From NCBI RefSeq assembly GCF_000425045.1, contig NZ_AULA01000012.1:1-54955 (forward strand): a stretch of 54,955 bases of DNA, read 5' to 3'. Below, piece after piece: positions 1-8,807 of the stretch. The notes below the pieces were generated by a model. The model saw only the letters and a list, made by a program, of their open reading frames with translations. It made no database searches and had not been told where the DNA came from. The translations under genes and the position numbers were made by a program. Source of the DNA: Acidaminococcus intestini DSM 21505. GTDB taxonomy: Bacteria > Bacillota > Negativicutes > Acidaminococcales > Acidaminococcaceae. Numbering within the stretch: the stretch's first letter is position 1; each line of letters begins with the position of its first letter.

Positions 1-1
1 A

Positions 2-304
2 GTATTGAGGCAGAAGACTGAATTGGCTGCGAAGCGGGAGCTAAACAAATGGTTAGCTATGGTAATGGGCTACAACTTAGATGCTTTTAAAGGGATTTTA
101 AGATCTTTTAAAGATTGGGAGGCTGCAATTATTCAAGCAATTATCCAGCCATACTCCAATGGATTCACAGAAGGCTGTAACAACCTGATTAAGACGGTTA
201 AGAGAGTTGCATTTGGAATGCGTGATTTCAACAGATTTAGGAACCGGATTCTCTATGTGAATTGGCAAAAAAGGAACTCGGCAAATGCCTTGCCGAGTTC
301 CTAA
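2..304 (+). CDS. ISL3-family transposase, C-terminal fragment (runs off left edge)
   Basis: This is the C-terminal 100 residues of a DDE transposase; the reading frame is open through the left edge, so the N-terminus lies outside the window. The motif YSNGFTEGCNNLIKTVKR followed by FNRFRNRILY is the conserved ISL3-family C-terminus and carries the last catalytic acidic residue. The protein would cut and paste the insertion sequence. The ORF ends shortly before a sequence that behaves as the element's right inverted repeat (321-348). A matching N-terminal fragment in the same orientation lies at the right edge, so both could be copies of one IS. It is not truncated biologically as far as can be seen, only by the window. 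Confidence 0.88.
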   Translation, partial: VLRQKTELAAKRELNKWLAMVMGYNLDAFKGILRSFKDWEAAIIQAIIQPYSNGFTEGCNNLIKTVKRVAFGMRDFNRFRNRILYVNWQKRNSANALPSS

Positions 305-320
305 AAGGCGATTTAGTTGT

Positions 321-348
321 GGGGCACCCCAACATTTGACAAAGAACC
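321..348. repeat. Candidate right terminal inverted repeat of the left ISL3 element
   Basis: Read on the minus strand this begins GGTTCTTTGTC and contains TTGGGGTGCC. The candidate left end of the right-edge IS (54622-54646) begins GGTTCT and contains TTGGGGCGC at the same offset. The two agree at roughly two-thirds of positions, as expected for imperfect IS ends. The outer boundary near 348 is inferred, because no target duplication can be checked. Confidence 0.5.
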
Positions 349-408
349 AATTTTTTAACGTACTTGTACGTCGCCAGTAATATGATGGCTATGCCCGAAA
401 ATGAAAAA

Positions 409-427
409 CCACCCGCTATGCGGGTGG
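409..427 (-). terminator. Rho-independent terminator of the TerB-like gene
   Basis: A perfect hairpin (CCACCCG/CGGGTGG, 5-base loop) is followed on the minus strand by a T-rich stretch. It lies just downstream of the stop codon of the 440-844 gene. Confidence 0.75.
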
Positions 428-439
428 ATAGTTATTTCC

Positions 440-844
440 TTACCCAAAAATGACTTCATCAATCTCTTTCTGCACGGCCATATACTCCCGAATGGAGGCT
501 TCACACCGCTCCGTGAAGGTGGGGCGCAGGTCGAGTTTTTCGCCAAGAAGCTTGAAGAAGGCCTTTTCTTCATCGGCATAGGTTCCATCCACAAGGGCAA
601 GCCCCATCAGTTCGAAGACAACAATACGTTTTTGAATGCGGTCCGTTGCGGCATTGAGGTTCGTCGCTAGGGCTTCCAGGGATTTCTGAGGCGCGTCAAG
701 GGAAATGGTCATCTGCAGTTCCTCGCCATAGGCTGCGAGCAGTTTTTCTTCCCGCTTATCGACAATTCCATCGGCATTGCACAAATATTTGGCAATATCA
801 ATAAAAACTTCCTTTGCAGGTTGAGATAATCTCCGTAAATACAT
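440..844 (-). CDS. TerB-like (tellurite-resistance fold) protein
   Basis: A 134-residue, mostly helical acidic protein. The stretch LCNADGIVDKREEKLLAAY resembles the TerB/DjlA-like metal-binding helical domain (DG-x-VD-x-xE pattern), repeated later as LVDGTYADEEKAFF. Members of this fold occur in stress and membrane-associated systems, but no specific function is known here. The start at 844 (MYLRRLSQ) is preferred because GAGGGGG lies five bases upstream; a TTG six codons earlier would overlap that ribosome site. The gene stands alone, transcribed towards the IS end, with its own terminator. No ter operon is nearby, so a role in tellurite resistance should not be assumed. Confidence 0.6.
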   Translation of the reverse strand: MYLRRLSQPAKEVFIDIAKYLCNADGIVDKREEKLLAAYGEELQMTISLDAPQKSLEALATNLNAATDRIQKRIVVFELMGLALVDGTYADEEKAFFKLLGEKLDLRPTFTERCEASIREYMAVQKEIDEVIFG

Positions 845-1180
845 AAGGACCCCCTCGTTCAAGTTTGCTCCACGGAAATCTTAAGAAAATTCTATGGGTG
901 CTTCCTTGCTTTTTATTATAGCAAAGCGCGTAGGGAGACACAATGACAAAAGGGAGAGCTCAAGAGATAAAAGTAAAATATGTAATAAATTTGACAATTG
1001 AACTCGTTGAAAAAAGGCGTTTCTTCGACCTTTTTAGCTATGCGTGAACAAGGAAATCGAAAAAAATGAATCTTGATGAAGATGCTGTGTTTTCCAGTGT
1101 TCTTCATGATATAATGAAGAGCAAGAATGTGCTGTCAGATTCCATGGACTTGCTTCATGATACGTAAAGGAGGTCCTTTC
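845..1180. other. Intergenic region with candidate ggt promoter
   Basis: The 336 bases between two divergent genes are AT-rich and hold no credible gene. A perfect TATAAT at 1110-1115 faces the ggt pseudogene, but the matching -35 (TGTGTT near 1086) is weak. The ggt ribosome site AAAGGAGGT is at 1166-1173. Confidence 0.4.
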
Positions 1181-2792
1181 ATGGACTTTTCGCAAATAAG
1201 GCATCCTTATCCTTCGCGCCGCAGCGTGACCTACGGCAGACGCGGCATGGTGGCTACCAGCCAAACCCTTGCGGCGCAGGCGGGTCTTGCCATGCTGAAA
1301 CAGGGCGGGAACGCGGCCGATGCCATTATCGCCACGGCGATTGCCATGACCGTTCTTGAACCAACGAGTAACGGCCTGGGAAGTGACGCTTTTGCTCTTT
1401 ATTGGAGCGCAAAAGATCATCAGCTTTTTGGCCTTAATGGCAGCGGATGGGCGCCCCAGGCACTGACGCTTGAGGCCATGCGCGAAAAAGGCGTTGCTGC
1501 TATGCCGGAGCGGGGCTGGGCTTCCGTGACCGTTCCAGGTGCTGTTTCAGCATGGTCCGTCCTACATCGTCGTTTTGGCAGGCTGCCCTTCAAGCGTCTT
1601 TTCGAGCCGGCGCTGTCTTACGCCGAAGAAGGGTATCCTGTCCAGCCTGTGACAAGTCTCCTCTGGAACCGGAGCGTCCAAACCTTTGCGCCTTTAAAGA
1701 AGGACGAAGTGTTTGCCCCGCTGTTTGAAACTTTCTTCAAGAACGGGGCCCCTGGCCCTGGCGATTTGGTCCGTCTTCAAGATCACGCAAAGACCCTGCG
1801 CCTTCTTGCTGAAAGCCACTGCGAAAGCTATTACCGCGGTGAGATTGCTCGGGCTATCGATGACTTTTCCAAAAAGACGGGCGGCTATCTTCGCGCAGAA
1901 GACCTGGCTACCTATGAAGCGGAATGGGTGACGCCTGTATCCCGTTCTTATCACGGCTTTGAAATCTGCGAAATCCCGCCCAATGGGCATGGCATTGTGG
2001 CCCTCATGGCCCTTGCCCTTGCAAGCCGTCTTCCCATCAAGAACCGAGCGGAGCCGCGGAGCGTTCATTATGCCATTGAAGCCATGAAGCGTGCTTTTGT
2101 GGACGGTATGGAATATATTACCGATCCCCGTTACATGAAAGTGGACGTGAACGATCTTTTAAGCGATGCTTATGCTGATCGTCGTGCCCAAGGTCTTACG
2201 GAAGACGCCGAAATGCCGCGCGCCATCGATCCGGACTGCGGCGGTACAGTCTATCTCTGCGCGGCCGATGGGGAAGGTAATATGGTTGTCCTTTATTCAG
2301 AGCAACTTCCGTGGCTTTGGCAGCGGAATCGTCATTCCTGGGTATGGCATTTCCTTTAACGATCGTGCAAGTTCCTTCCGTCTTGATGAGAAGGCGGCCA
2401 ATGTCCTCGTACCGGGTAAAAAGCCTTACCACACCATTATCCCTGGTTTCCTCATGAAACAGGGAGAACCCCTTGGCCCTTTCGGCGTCATGGGCGGCTA
2501 TATGCAGCCCCAGGGTCATCTCCAGGTCATGATGAACTATATCGATTTTGGCCTTAATGAGCAGGAAGCCCTTGATGCACCGCGCTGGCAGTGGATGGGC
2601 GGCAAAAAGATTGAAATTGAGCCGGGCTTTGGCCCTGCTGTGATTGAAGACCTGAGACGCCGCGGCCATGAAGTGACGGTCAAAGAGGATTTTACCAGCT
2701 TTGGCCGAGGTCAAATGATCATGCGTCAAAAAAACGGGTCCCTTGCTGGAGCCACAGAACCCCGGGCGGACGGCACTGTCGCCGCTTGGTAA
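1181..2792 (+). pseudogene. ggt: Gamma-glutamyltransferase family protein, frameshifted
   Basis: The two halves of a gamma-glutamyltransferase (Ntn hydrolase that cleaves glutathione or gamma-glutamyl amides) lie in different frames. The first half runs from ATG 1181 (AAAGGAGGT at 1166-1173) through GGTVYLCAADGEGNMV, which contains the predicted nucleophilic Thr of the autoprocessed small subunit. It then goes out of frame and stops at 2359. The second half, beginning SFIQSNFRGFGSG, continues to 2792. Removing one base from ATGGTTGTCC near 2282-2291 restores a continuous 536-residue protein, a normal length for the YwrD-like branch without a signal peptide. One extra base is either a real inactivating mutation or a sequencing error; the rest of the gene shows no decay, so the event is recent at most. 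The next gene follows in the same direction after 14 bases. Confidence 0.8.
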
Positions 2793-2806
2793 AAGGAGGA
2801 ATTTCC

Positions 2807-3085
2807 ATGAAAAAAGTAACAATGATCGTCATGCCGGGCTGTCCCTACTGTGCTAATGCCAAAAAGGCATTGGCAGCCCTTCAGAAAGAGGCAGCCTATC
2901 GAGATGTCCAGGTGGAACTTGTCGATGAAACAAGTGAAGCCGACAAAGTAAAACCTTATGCCGGTGCGTATTACTATGTACCGACCCTTTTTGTGAATCA
3001 CGATAAGAGTTACGAGGCGCATCCCGGCGATACGTATGAAGTCATCTGCGAAGCTGTGGAAAAAGCGCTGGCTGCTGCCAAATAA
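2807..3085 (+). CDS. Glutaredoxin/thioredoxin-like protein with CPYC motif
   Basis: A 92-residue thioredoxin-fold protein with a redox motif GCPYC at residues 10-14 and a cis-proline segment YVPTLFV near residue 64. Such proteins reduce disulfides using glutathione or a thioredoxin-reductase-type partner in the cytoplasm. ATG 2807 is preceded by AAAGGAGGA. It lies 14 bases after the ggt pseudogene, so the two probably formed one thiol-related transcript, and is followed by a strong terminator. The substrate cannot be told from sequence. Confidence 0.8.
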   Translation: MKKVTMIVMPGCPYCANAKKALAALQKEAAYRDVQVELVDETSEADKVKPYAGAYYYVPTLFVNHDKSYEAHPGDTYEVICEAVEKALAAAK

Positions 3086-3101
3086 TTTCCCCGCAAATAG
3101 A

Positions 3102-3147
3102 AAACCTGCAGCAAGAGGAGTCCTCCTTTTCTGCAGGTTTCTTTTTT
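3102..3147. terminator. Bidirectional terminator between convergent genes
   Basis: Arms AAACCTGCAG (3102-3111) and CTGCAGGTTT (3131-3140) are followed by a run of T. It ends the glutaredoxin transcript and overlaps the stop codon of the convergent HAD gene. Confidence 0.8.
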
Positions 3148-3935
3148 CATTTTTTGGGGACGATGTCCCCAATTCCATTAAGGACATAATGGGGCTGGTA
3201 GGAGTAGTGCTTCATTGTGCTCCGCGTTGTCACGCCTGAAAGGACGAGTGCCGTTTCCATCCCTGTTTCTACACCGGCGATGATGTCCGTATCCATGCGG
3301 TCACCAATCATGACGGCATCTCCGGAATGGACCCCCAATTTTTTTAGACCTGTCCGCATCATAAGAGGATTTGGCTTGCCGATGAAGTAGGCAGCTACCC
3401 CGGTTGCTAGTTCAATCGGGGCAACGAGGGCGCGGCAGGCGGGGATGATGCCTCGGTCGCTGGGCCCCGTAAGATCGGAGTTTGTGGCAATGAGTTTAGC
3501 TCCTTGATTGATGAGCTGCGTTGCCTTAATGATCATTTCATAATTATACCCTGTCGTTTCACCCACAACGACATAATCAGGGTTCACATCATTAAAGGGG
3601 ATCCCTGCATCGTAGAGCGCGTTCATGAGTCCGTGGGCACCGATGATATAAGCGCTGGAACCGGGTGCCTGTGTCTTTAGGAATTGAGCTGTTGCCAGGG
3701 CGCTTGTGTAAAAGTGGGATTCGTCGATGTCAATCCCCATGGCAAGGAGCTTTTTGTGGAGTTCAAGAGGTGTGCGTTCGCTGGAGTTGGTGAGGAAGAG
3801 AAACTGCTTTTTTTCCTTCCTGAGCCAGTCCACAAATTCCTTGACACCAGGAAGAAGCTGGGAACCTTGGTAAATGACACCATCCATATCGCTGATAAAG
3901 CCATGTTTGGAACGAATGATTTCAAGATCTCTCAT
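3147..3935 (-). CDS. HAD-superfamily hydrolase, NagD-like (subfamily IIA)
   Basis: A 262-residue cytoplasmic phosphatase of the HAD-IIA group. Motif I DMDGVIY near residue 16 carries the nucleophilic Asp, motif II is FLTNSS, and motifs III/IV are GKPNP and MIGDRMDTDI. The cap segment between motifs II and III is of the NagD/AraL type. Family members dephosphorylate nucleotides, 4-nitrophenyl phosphate or sugar phosphates; the natural substrate is unknown. The start at 3935 is chosen because AAAGGAGGG lies seven bases upstream on the minus strand; an upstream ATG at 3971 lacks such a site. Single-gene unit convergent with the glutaredoxin gene. Confidence 0.85.
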   Translation of the reverse strand: MRDLEIIRSKHGFISDMDGVIYQGSQLLPGVKEFVDWLRKEKKQFLFLTNSSERTPLELHKKLLAMGIDIDESHFYTSALATAQFLKTQAPGSSAYIIGAHGLMNALYDAGIPFNDVNPDYVVVGETTGYNYEMIIKATQLINQGAKLIATNSDLTGPSDRGIIPACRALVAPIELATGVAAYFIGKPNPLMMRTGLKKLGVHSGDAVMIGDRMDTDIIAGVETGMETALVLSGVTTRSTMKHYSYQPHYVLNGIGDIVPKK

Positions 3936-4081
3936 ATTGACCCTCCTTTGTGATTTTGTTTTTATTATCATTCACAGCAAAATAAATAGCAAGCGATTTA
4001 CCGTGATTTTACAGTTTTCTCACGTCTTTTACGAAAACGGTTCAAATGGGGCGGAACGGACTCCCAAAAAACGGAAAAGTT

Positions 4082-4110
4082 TTGCTTTCTCCCGTACAAT
4101 CCGTTATACT
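4082..4110 (+). promoter_or_regulatory. Promoter of the SNF transporter gene
   Basis: TTGCTT at 4082-4087 and TATACT at 4105-4110 are separated by 17 bases, 70 bases upstream of the start codon. Confidence 0.55.
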
Positions 4111-4179
4111 TGAAAGCATGATTGTGGAAAAAATTGCACTAAGAGACTGATTCAGCAGTATTGTAGGAGGGCAGCAGTT

Positions 4180-5550
4180 ATGAAGGAAAGAGAAACTCTT
4201 GGATCACGGCTTGGCTTTATTTTACTGAGTGCAGGATGCGCCATTGGCGTTGGCAATGTGTGGCGTTTCCCTTACATTACAGGACAGTATGGAGGCGGCT
4301 TCTTCGTTCTCGTCTATGTGCTTTTCCTTGCCATCTTGGGAATTCCCATCATGACCATGGAATACGCCATGGGGCGGGCCACAAAGCGCAGTATCCTGCC
4401 GGCGTACCGCCTGCTTGAACCGAAAGGCAGTCACTGGCACCTCATGGGATATCTATCCATGGCAGGCAACTATGTCCTGCTCATGTATTATTCCGTGGTT
4501 TCGGCGTGGATCTTTTACTACGCTTATCTCATGATGAAAGGCACCTTCCTGGGACTTGATACGGCTCAGGTTGAGGCCATCTACGGCGGGATGATGGGGT
4601 CCCCGCGGATTCTCGTATCGGTCATGCTCGTCGTGGTTGTCCTCACGGCCGTCATCTGCAGTATGGGACTCAAAAAAGGCGTTGAAAGCATAACCAAGTT
4701 CATGATGATGGCCCTTCTGGCTCTTATGGTCATTCTGGGTATCCGGAGCCTGCTCCTTCCCGGTGCCATGGAAGGCATTTCCTTCTATCTCAAACCCAAT
4801 CTTGCTAATATGGAAAAGGACGGCATCTGGAACGCGGTCTATGCAGCCCTCAACCAGAGCTTCTTTACCCTCAGCATCGGCATGGGCGGAATGGAAATTT
4901 TTGGCAGCTACATTGATAAAGATAAGCGCCTTATGGGAGAAGCCGTCACCGTGACGGCCCTTGATACCTTTGTTGCCATTACAGCAGGCCTCATTATTTT
5001 CCCTGCCTGTTTTGCCTACGGCATTGCACCAGACGCAGGTCCCAAGCTGATTTTCCTTACTTTGCCGCGAGTTTTTAGTTCCATGGCCGGCGGTGTGGTC
5101 TGGGGATCGCTCTTTTTCATCTTCCTGTCCTTTGCCGCCCTTTCGACCATGATTGGCGTTTTCGAAAATCTTCAGGCCTTTGCCATTGACCTTAAAGGTG
5201 CGAGCCGGAAGGCGGCGGGGCTTGTAAATGGAATTATCATTGCCATCGGTTCCATTCCCTGCGCCCTGGGCTTTAACCTATGGGCTTCTTTCCAGCCCCT
5301 GCGGCCTGGCAATACGGTCATGGACATGGAAGACTTCTTTGTCAGCAATATTTGTCTTCCTGTAGGTTCCTTTATCATCACCCTTTTCTGTACTTGGAAG
5401 TTGGGGTGGGGGTTCGACCGCTTTATCGAAGAAGCAAACGAAGGGCAGGGACTTTCTGTAGCTAGAAAATTCCAATGGTACTTTAAATATATCCTGCCCT
5501 GTATCGTCGGGTTCCTTGTCGTTTATGGCATTGTGACCTATTTTAGATGA
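4180..5550 (+). CDS. Sodium-dependent transporter, neurotransmitter:sodium symporter (SNF) family
   Basis: A 456-residue inner-membrane protein of the LeuT-fold NSS family, which couples uptake of amino acids or related compounds to sodium. The N-terminal signature GSRLGFILLSAGCAIGVG followed by NVWRFPY is the unwound first helix that binds substrate and sodium. About twelve hydrophobic segments are visible and the length is typical of bacterial members (TnaT/MhsT group). ATG 4180 follows a GGAGG site. The gene has its own promoter and terminator. Substrate is not evident; for an amino-acid-fermenting anaerobe an amino acid is likely, which is inference. Confidence 0.9.
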   Translation: MKERETLGSRLGFILLSAGCAIGVGNVWRFPYITGQYGGGFFVLVYVLFLAILGIPIMTMEYAMGRATKRSILPAYRLLEPKGSHWHLMGYLSMAGNYVLLMYYSVVSAWIFYYAYLMMKGTFLGLDTAQVEAIYGGMMGSPRILVSVMLVVVVLTAVICSMGLKKGVESITKFMMMALLALMVILGIRSLLLPGAMEGISFYLKPNLANMEKDGIWNAVYAALNQSFFTLSIGMGGMEIFGSYIDKDKRLMGEAVTVTALDTFVAITAGLIIFPACFAYGIAPDAGPKLIFLTLPRVFSSMAGGVVWGSLFFIFLSFAALSTMIGVFENLQAFAIDLKGASRKAAGLVNGIIIAIGSIPCALGFNLWASFQPLRPGNTVMDMEDFFVSNICLPVGSFIITLFCTWKLGWGFDRFIEEANEGQGLSVARKFQWYFKYILPCIVGFLVVYGIVTYFR

Positions 5551-5561
5551 GCATCTGTTCC

Positions 5562-5594
5562 AGCTCTTTTCATGAAGAAAGGGGCTGTTTTTTT
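5562..5594 (+). terminator. Terminator of the SNF transporter gene
   Basis: Stem 5562-5571 pairs with 5577-5586 (AGCTCTTTTC/GAAAGGGGCT, with G-T pairs) and is followed by seven or more T. Confidence 0.7.
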
Positions 5595-5622
5595 CTGCCC
5601 GGACGCGAATCCAGGGGAAAAG

Positions 5623-5663
5623 TTGACAAATCATCTAACTAGAGTATAATATAACTAACTAGA
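5623..5663 (+). promoter_or_regulatory. Strong promoter with overlapping MarR-type operator
   Basis: TTGACA (5623-5628) and TATAAT (5645-5650) are 16 bases apart. The 9-mer CTAACTAGA occurs twice, at 5635-5643 and 5655-5663, flanking the -10 exactly 20 bases apart. The outer bases CATCTA/TAGATG also form an imperfect palindrome. This is a likely autoregulatory operator of the MarR protein encoded just downstream. Confidence 0.7.
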
Positions 5664-5683
5664 TGTAAAAGCGGGGGAGCCCT

Positions 5684-6094
5684 ATGAAAAAACAAGTGGA
5701 ACTGATTGCCATGCATCGAATTGTCAATGAATTGGATAGGCGGACGGCGGCCATTGCCCGTAAATACGGGCTAACCTTACCTCAGTTTGCCGTGCTCGAG
5801 GCTCTTTACCATAAAGGGGACCTATCCGTGGGAGAACTGAAAGAAAGCGTTCTGTCAACAGATGGGACCATTCCCGTGGTGACACGGCATCTCAAGCAGC
5901 AGGGGCTTATAGTAGGGACAACAGACTCCAAGGATAGGCGCCGGACCATTATGACGCTGACCGATAAGGGCCGCGCTCTCATTGCCAAAGTCTATCCAGA
6001 AAATGAAGCGATGCTCGACGCGATTTTTGGAAAATGGAACCATGAGGAAAGAAAAGCCGTGCTTCGGCTCCTTTCCCTGCTGGAACTGGATTAA
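5684..6094 (+). CDS. MarR-family transcriptional regulator
   Basis: A 136-residue winged-helix repressor. Residues 25-95 contain the MarR core: LPQFAVLEALYHKGDLSVGE, then the recognition helix region and the wing SKDRRRTIMTLTDKGRALI. MarR dimers bind short palindromes and release DNA on binding small phenolic ligands or on oxidation. The promoter immediately upstream overlaps a repeated CTAACTAGA site, so autorepression is likely. The pirin gene starts 13 bases downstream and is almost certainly in the same transcript, making it the probable target. No cysteine pair typical of OhrR is visible. Confidence 0.87.
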   Translation: MKKQVELIAMHRIVNELDRRTAAIARKYGLTLPQFAVLEALYHKGDLSVGELKESVLSTDGTIPVVTRHLKQQGLIVGTTDSKDRRRTIMTLTDKGRALIAKVYPENEAMLDAIFGKWNHEERKAVLRLLSLLELD

Positions 6095-6107
6095 GGAGGA
6101 ATGAATA

Positions 6108-6953
6108 ATGGAAAGAAAAATAGAAACACAGGTTAAAGGATTCCACGCCATTGATGGGGGCGGCGTTCATCTCGTGCGGGTGCTCGGCAATACGACGGTA
6201 AAGGCATTCAATCCTTTCCTCATGCTGGACTCGTTTGACTCAACAAACCCCGAGGATTATGTGGCTGGCTTTCCCATGCATCCCCACCGCGGCATCGAGA
6301 CCATCACCTTCGTGGCTCATGGGAACATGCGGCACAAGGACAGCATGGGCTTTGAAGATATCGTTCAGGATGGGGAAGTGCAGTACATGTCCGCTGGATC
6401 GGGCATCCTTCACGAAGAAACCATCCCCGCGTCACCGCGGATGTGCGGCCTTCAGCTTTGGCTGAACCTTCCGGCCAAGGATAAAATGACAAAGCCGAGT
6501 TACAAGGCCATCAAAAAGAATGAAATCCCGGAAGTCCCTCTTATTCATGGCAAAGTCCGCGTCCTCATGGGAAACTACGAGGGAACCCAGGGCTATCAAT
6601 CACATCATCTGCCTCTTGACTACTACGATATCCATCTGGACCCAGGGGCATCTTTGACTTGGAAAGTTGACAGGGAGCGGGCAGCAATGGGCTTTACCCT
6701 TCAAGGTGAAGTCATTGTAGCCGGAAATGTTATTCCTGAAAAGACTGCCGTTCGCTTTACGGAAGGCGATACAGTCACCATCACGGCTGGGAAGGATCCT
6801 GTGGAATTCATGTTCATGAGTTCCCTGGAACTTGATGACCCCATCCATTGGGGCGGCCCCATTGTCATGGATACTCGTGAAGGCCTGCTCACTGCTTTTC
6901 AGGAACTTGAAACAGGTACTTTTCTCAAAGACAAAATGGACGTGGAAAAATAA
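6108..6953 (+). CDS. Pirin family protein (bicupin)
   Basis: A 281-residue cupin protein. The N-terminal cupin holds FPMHPHRGIETITFVAHG and the downstream QYMSAGSGILHEE, which give the metal-binding His and Glu residues of pirins. Bacterial pirins include quercetin 2,3-dioxygenases and redox-sensing regulators of central metabolism. ATG 6108 follows AAGGAGG at 6093-6099. Cotranscribed with a MarR regulator, an arrangement often seen with enzymes dealing with aromatic or electrophilic compounds. The actual substrate is unknown. Confidence 0.88.
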   Translation: MERKIETQVKGFHAIDGGGVHLVRVLGNTTVKAFNPFLMLDSFDSTNPEDYVAGFPMHPHRGIETITFVAHGNMRHKDSMGFEDIVQDGEVQYMSAGSGILHEETIPASPRMCGLQLWLNLPAKDKMTKPSYKAIKKNEIPEVPLIHGKVRVLMGNYEGTQGYQSHHLPLDYYDIHLDPGASLTWKVDRERAAMGFTLQGEVIVAGNVIPEKTAVRFTEGDTVTITAGKDPVEFMFMSSLELDDPIHWGGPIVMDTREGLLTAFQELETGTFLKDKMDVEK

Positions 6954-7470
6954 AGCGGCATATAGGGCTGTTATGATAACAACCTGTTTGATTGAGAATG
7001 TGAGCCCTTTGCTCTAGAAAAGATTGGAGTGCACAAGGGGCTCATGGTCTATCAGAATGATGCGTTTTATCGAGCACAAAAGGAAATACGAATATTCCAG
7101 AAGACTGCCCTTTTACAGAAACCGAATATAAGATGATAGCTCTAAACCGAACCTGCGCTTACGTTCGGTTTAGGGCTTGCTTTGTTGTCTTATCTCTTCC
7201 GGTCTTTCTTCTATTTGCTTTTTGCGAATTTGGCGCAGATGGGTTCAGTTGCCAGGAACTTCCGCTTCCACCAACGACGATGAAATTGTGTACCGCAATA
7301 TGTTACGATGCAGCATACCTTTATTGCCATCCCTTCCAATCCATAGATTTTCCTCAAAGGCACTTTTTCATTCATGAAATCCTTGCATAGTCCTTTCCTC
7401 CCTATTTCGTGATATAATGAAAAAACTTAATATGAACATTTTGTAAAATTCATAAAGGGAAGGATGATTG
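6954..7470. other. Intergenic region with dispersed repeat, no credible gene
   Basis: The 517 bases hold repeat copy 7142-7285 and a candidate -10 (TATAAT, 7413-7418) for the next transporter gene, without a clear -35. Small open frames here show no recognisable domain or ribosome site. Confidence 0.5.
7142..7285. repeat. Dispersed intergenic repeat, hairpin family, copy 1
   Basis: It starts with a perfect 11-bp stem, CTAAACCGAAC/GTTCGGTTTAG, with a 10-base loop (7142-7173). About 110 bases follow that recur at 8941-9078 with only scattered substitutions. The hairpin alone recurs inverted at 32023-32060. Confidence 0.8.
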
Positions 7471-8676
7471 ATGATGTGGAAAAAATACCAGTCCATTCCG
7501 CTCATCTATAAGATGATTGCGGGGATGCTTGCAGGGATTTTTGCTGGCTGGCTCATGGGGGCGGGGACAGAACTTTTTGCTCCCCTTGGCAAGTTTTTCC
7601 TGACCTGTCTCAAATGTATTGCCATGCCGCTTGTCATCGTAAACCTCATTGCGGGAATCTCAAACCTAGATAACCCGGAATCCTTTGGCCGGATTGGCAT
7701 ACGGATCATCCTCTACTATATCCTTACAAGTGCCGCCGCCATGATCGTTGGTTTTGGCGTTGCGACCCTCATCAAACCGGGAATAAATCTACCTTTGACG
7801 GGCACCTACAAAGGCGTCGTTGGGGAAATCCCCACCATTGGTTCAACGCTCCTTGCCCTCGTGCCAAGCAACATTTTTAAAGCCATGATGGAAGGCCGAT
7901 TTGACCAGGTTGTTATTGTCAGTGCAGTTACGGGCGTGTCCCTTCTTATGATGCCTGACGCTCCAAGAAAACGCCTGACAACGCTCTTTCAAGACCTGTC
8001 GGATCTGATGAACCAGCTTGTCCATATCATCATGATCCTTGCGCCTTACGGAATTTTTGCCCTTGTTGCCCAATCTGTGGGTAAATACGGCAGTGCTATC
8101 TTTGGAACACTTGCCAAATACATTGGCAGCGTCTATTTGGGAATCTTCATCATGTGCTGCCTCTATGCCCTCATGGTCTTTGTTTTTACGGGCATTCGGC
8201 CAGGTGAATTTTTCCGCAAGGCCTCACGTATCATGGTTACGGCTTTCAGCACCTGTTCGAGCACCAGTTCCATTCCAATCAACATGGAATGCGCCGAAAG
8301 CTTGGGCGCCCCGAAAAAGGTCTACTCCTTTACTATTCCGCTGGGTGCCCAAATCAATAAAGACGGGACCTGCGTGTGTCTGACCACGGTTTTCATTATG
8401 ACTGCTCAGGCTATTGGTGTATCGGTCGACGTTGGTCTGATGCTCAAAGTCCTTGTAATTGGCCTGATCCTAACAACGGGGAGCGGTGCAGTACCGAGCG
8501 GCATGCTCGTCATCCTGGCGATTTTATTGGAGAGCCTGGGCTTTCCGCTTGAAATCGTAGGCCTTGTTGCTGGCGTCCATGCTTTTAATGACATGGGCAT
8601 GACCATGATCAATTGCTTAGGTGACCTGTCCGGTACCATCATCGTTGGTCATAAAGAAAAGCAGCATGCTGTCTAG
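7471..8676 (+). CDS. DAACS-family sodium:amino-acid symporter with altered binding site
   Basis: A 401-residue membrane protein of the dicarboxylate/amino acid:cation symporter family (GltP/GltPh fold). Hairpin HP1 is the serine-rich STCSSTSSIPINME, helix 7 has the LGAQINKDGT form of the NMDGT motif, HP2 is TGSGAVPSGML, and helix 8 reads DMGMTMINCLGDLSGT. In GltPh the helix-8 equivalent is DMGRTMVN, whose Arg397 holds the side-chain carboxylate of aspartate; here the position is Met377. The protein therefore probably carries a neutral or unusual substrate rather than glutamate or aspartate. ATG 7471 follows AAAGGGAAGG; ATG 7474 is an alternative. Monocistronic as far as can be seen. Confidence 0.85.
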   Translation: MMWKKYQSIPLIYKMIAGMLAGIFAGWLMGAGTELFAPLGKFFLTCLKCIAMPLVIVNLIAGISNLDNPESFGRIGIRIILYYILTSAAAMIVGFGVATLIKPGINLPLTGTYKGVVGEIPTIGSTLLALVPSNIFKAMMEGRFDQVVIVSAVTGVSLLMMPDAPRKRLTTLFQDLSDLMNQLVHIIMILAPYGIFALVAQSVGKYGSAIFGTLAKYIGSVYLGIFIMCCLYALMVFVFTGIRPGEFFRKASRIMVTAFSTCSSTSSIPINMECAESLGAPKKVYSFTIPLGAQINKDGTCVCLTTVFIMTAQAIGVSVDVGLMLKVLVIGLILTTGSGAVPSGMLVILAILLESLGFPLEIVGLVAGVHAFNDMGMTMINCLGDLSGTIIVGHKEKQHAV

Positions 8677-8807
8677 AAAGAGCTGCGAAGCCAGGGCCTA
8701 TTTATTGGTCGTGGACAAGCCAGCCGTAATCGATAGCACTCTTAAACAAGGTTTTTGCCATCCTTTTTCAGCTTGCCTTACCATCCCTTTGCCTTGTGGT
8801 TTTATGC

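Noticed and set aside
2270-2300. Programmed frameshift in ggt
   Set aside because: There is no slippery run or downstream structure, and family members are not known to need recoding.
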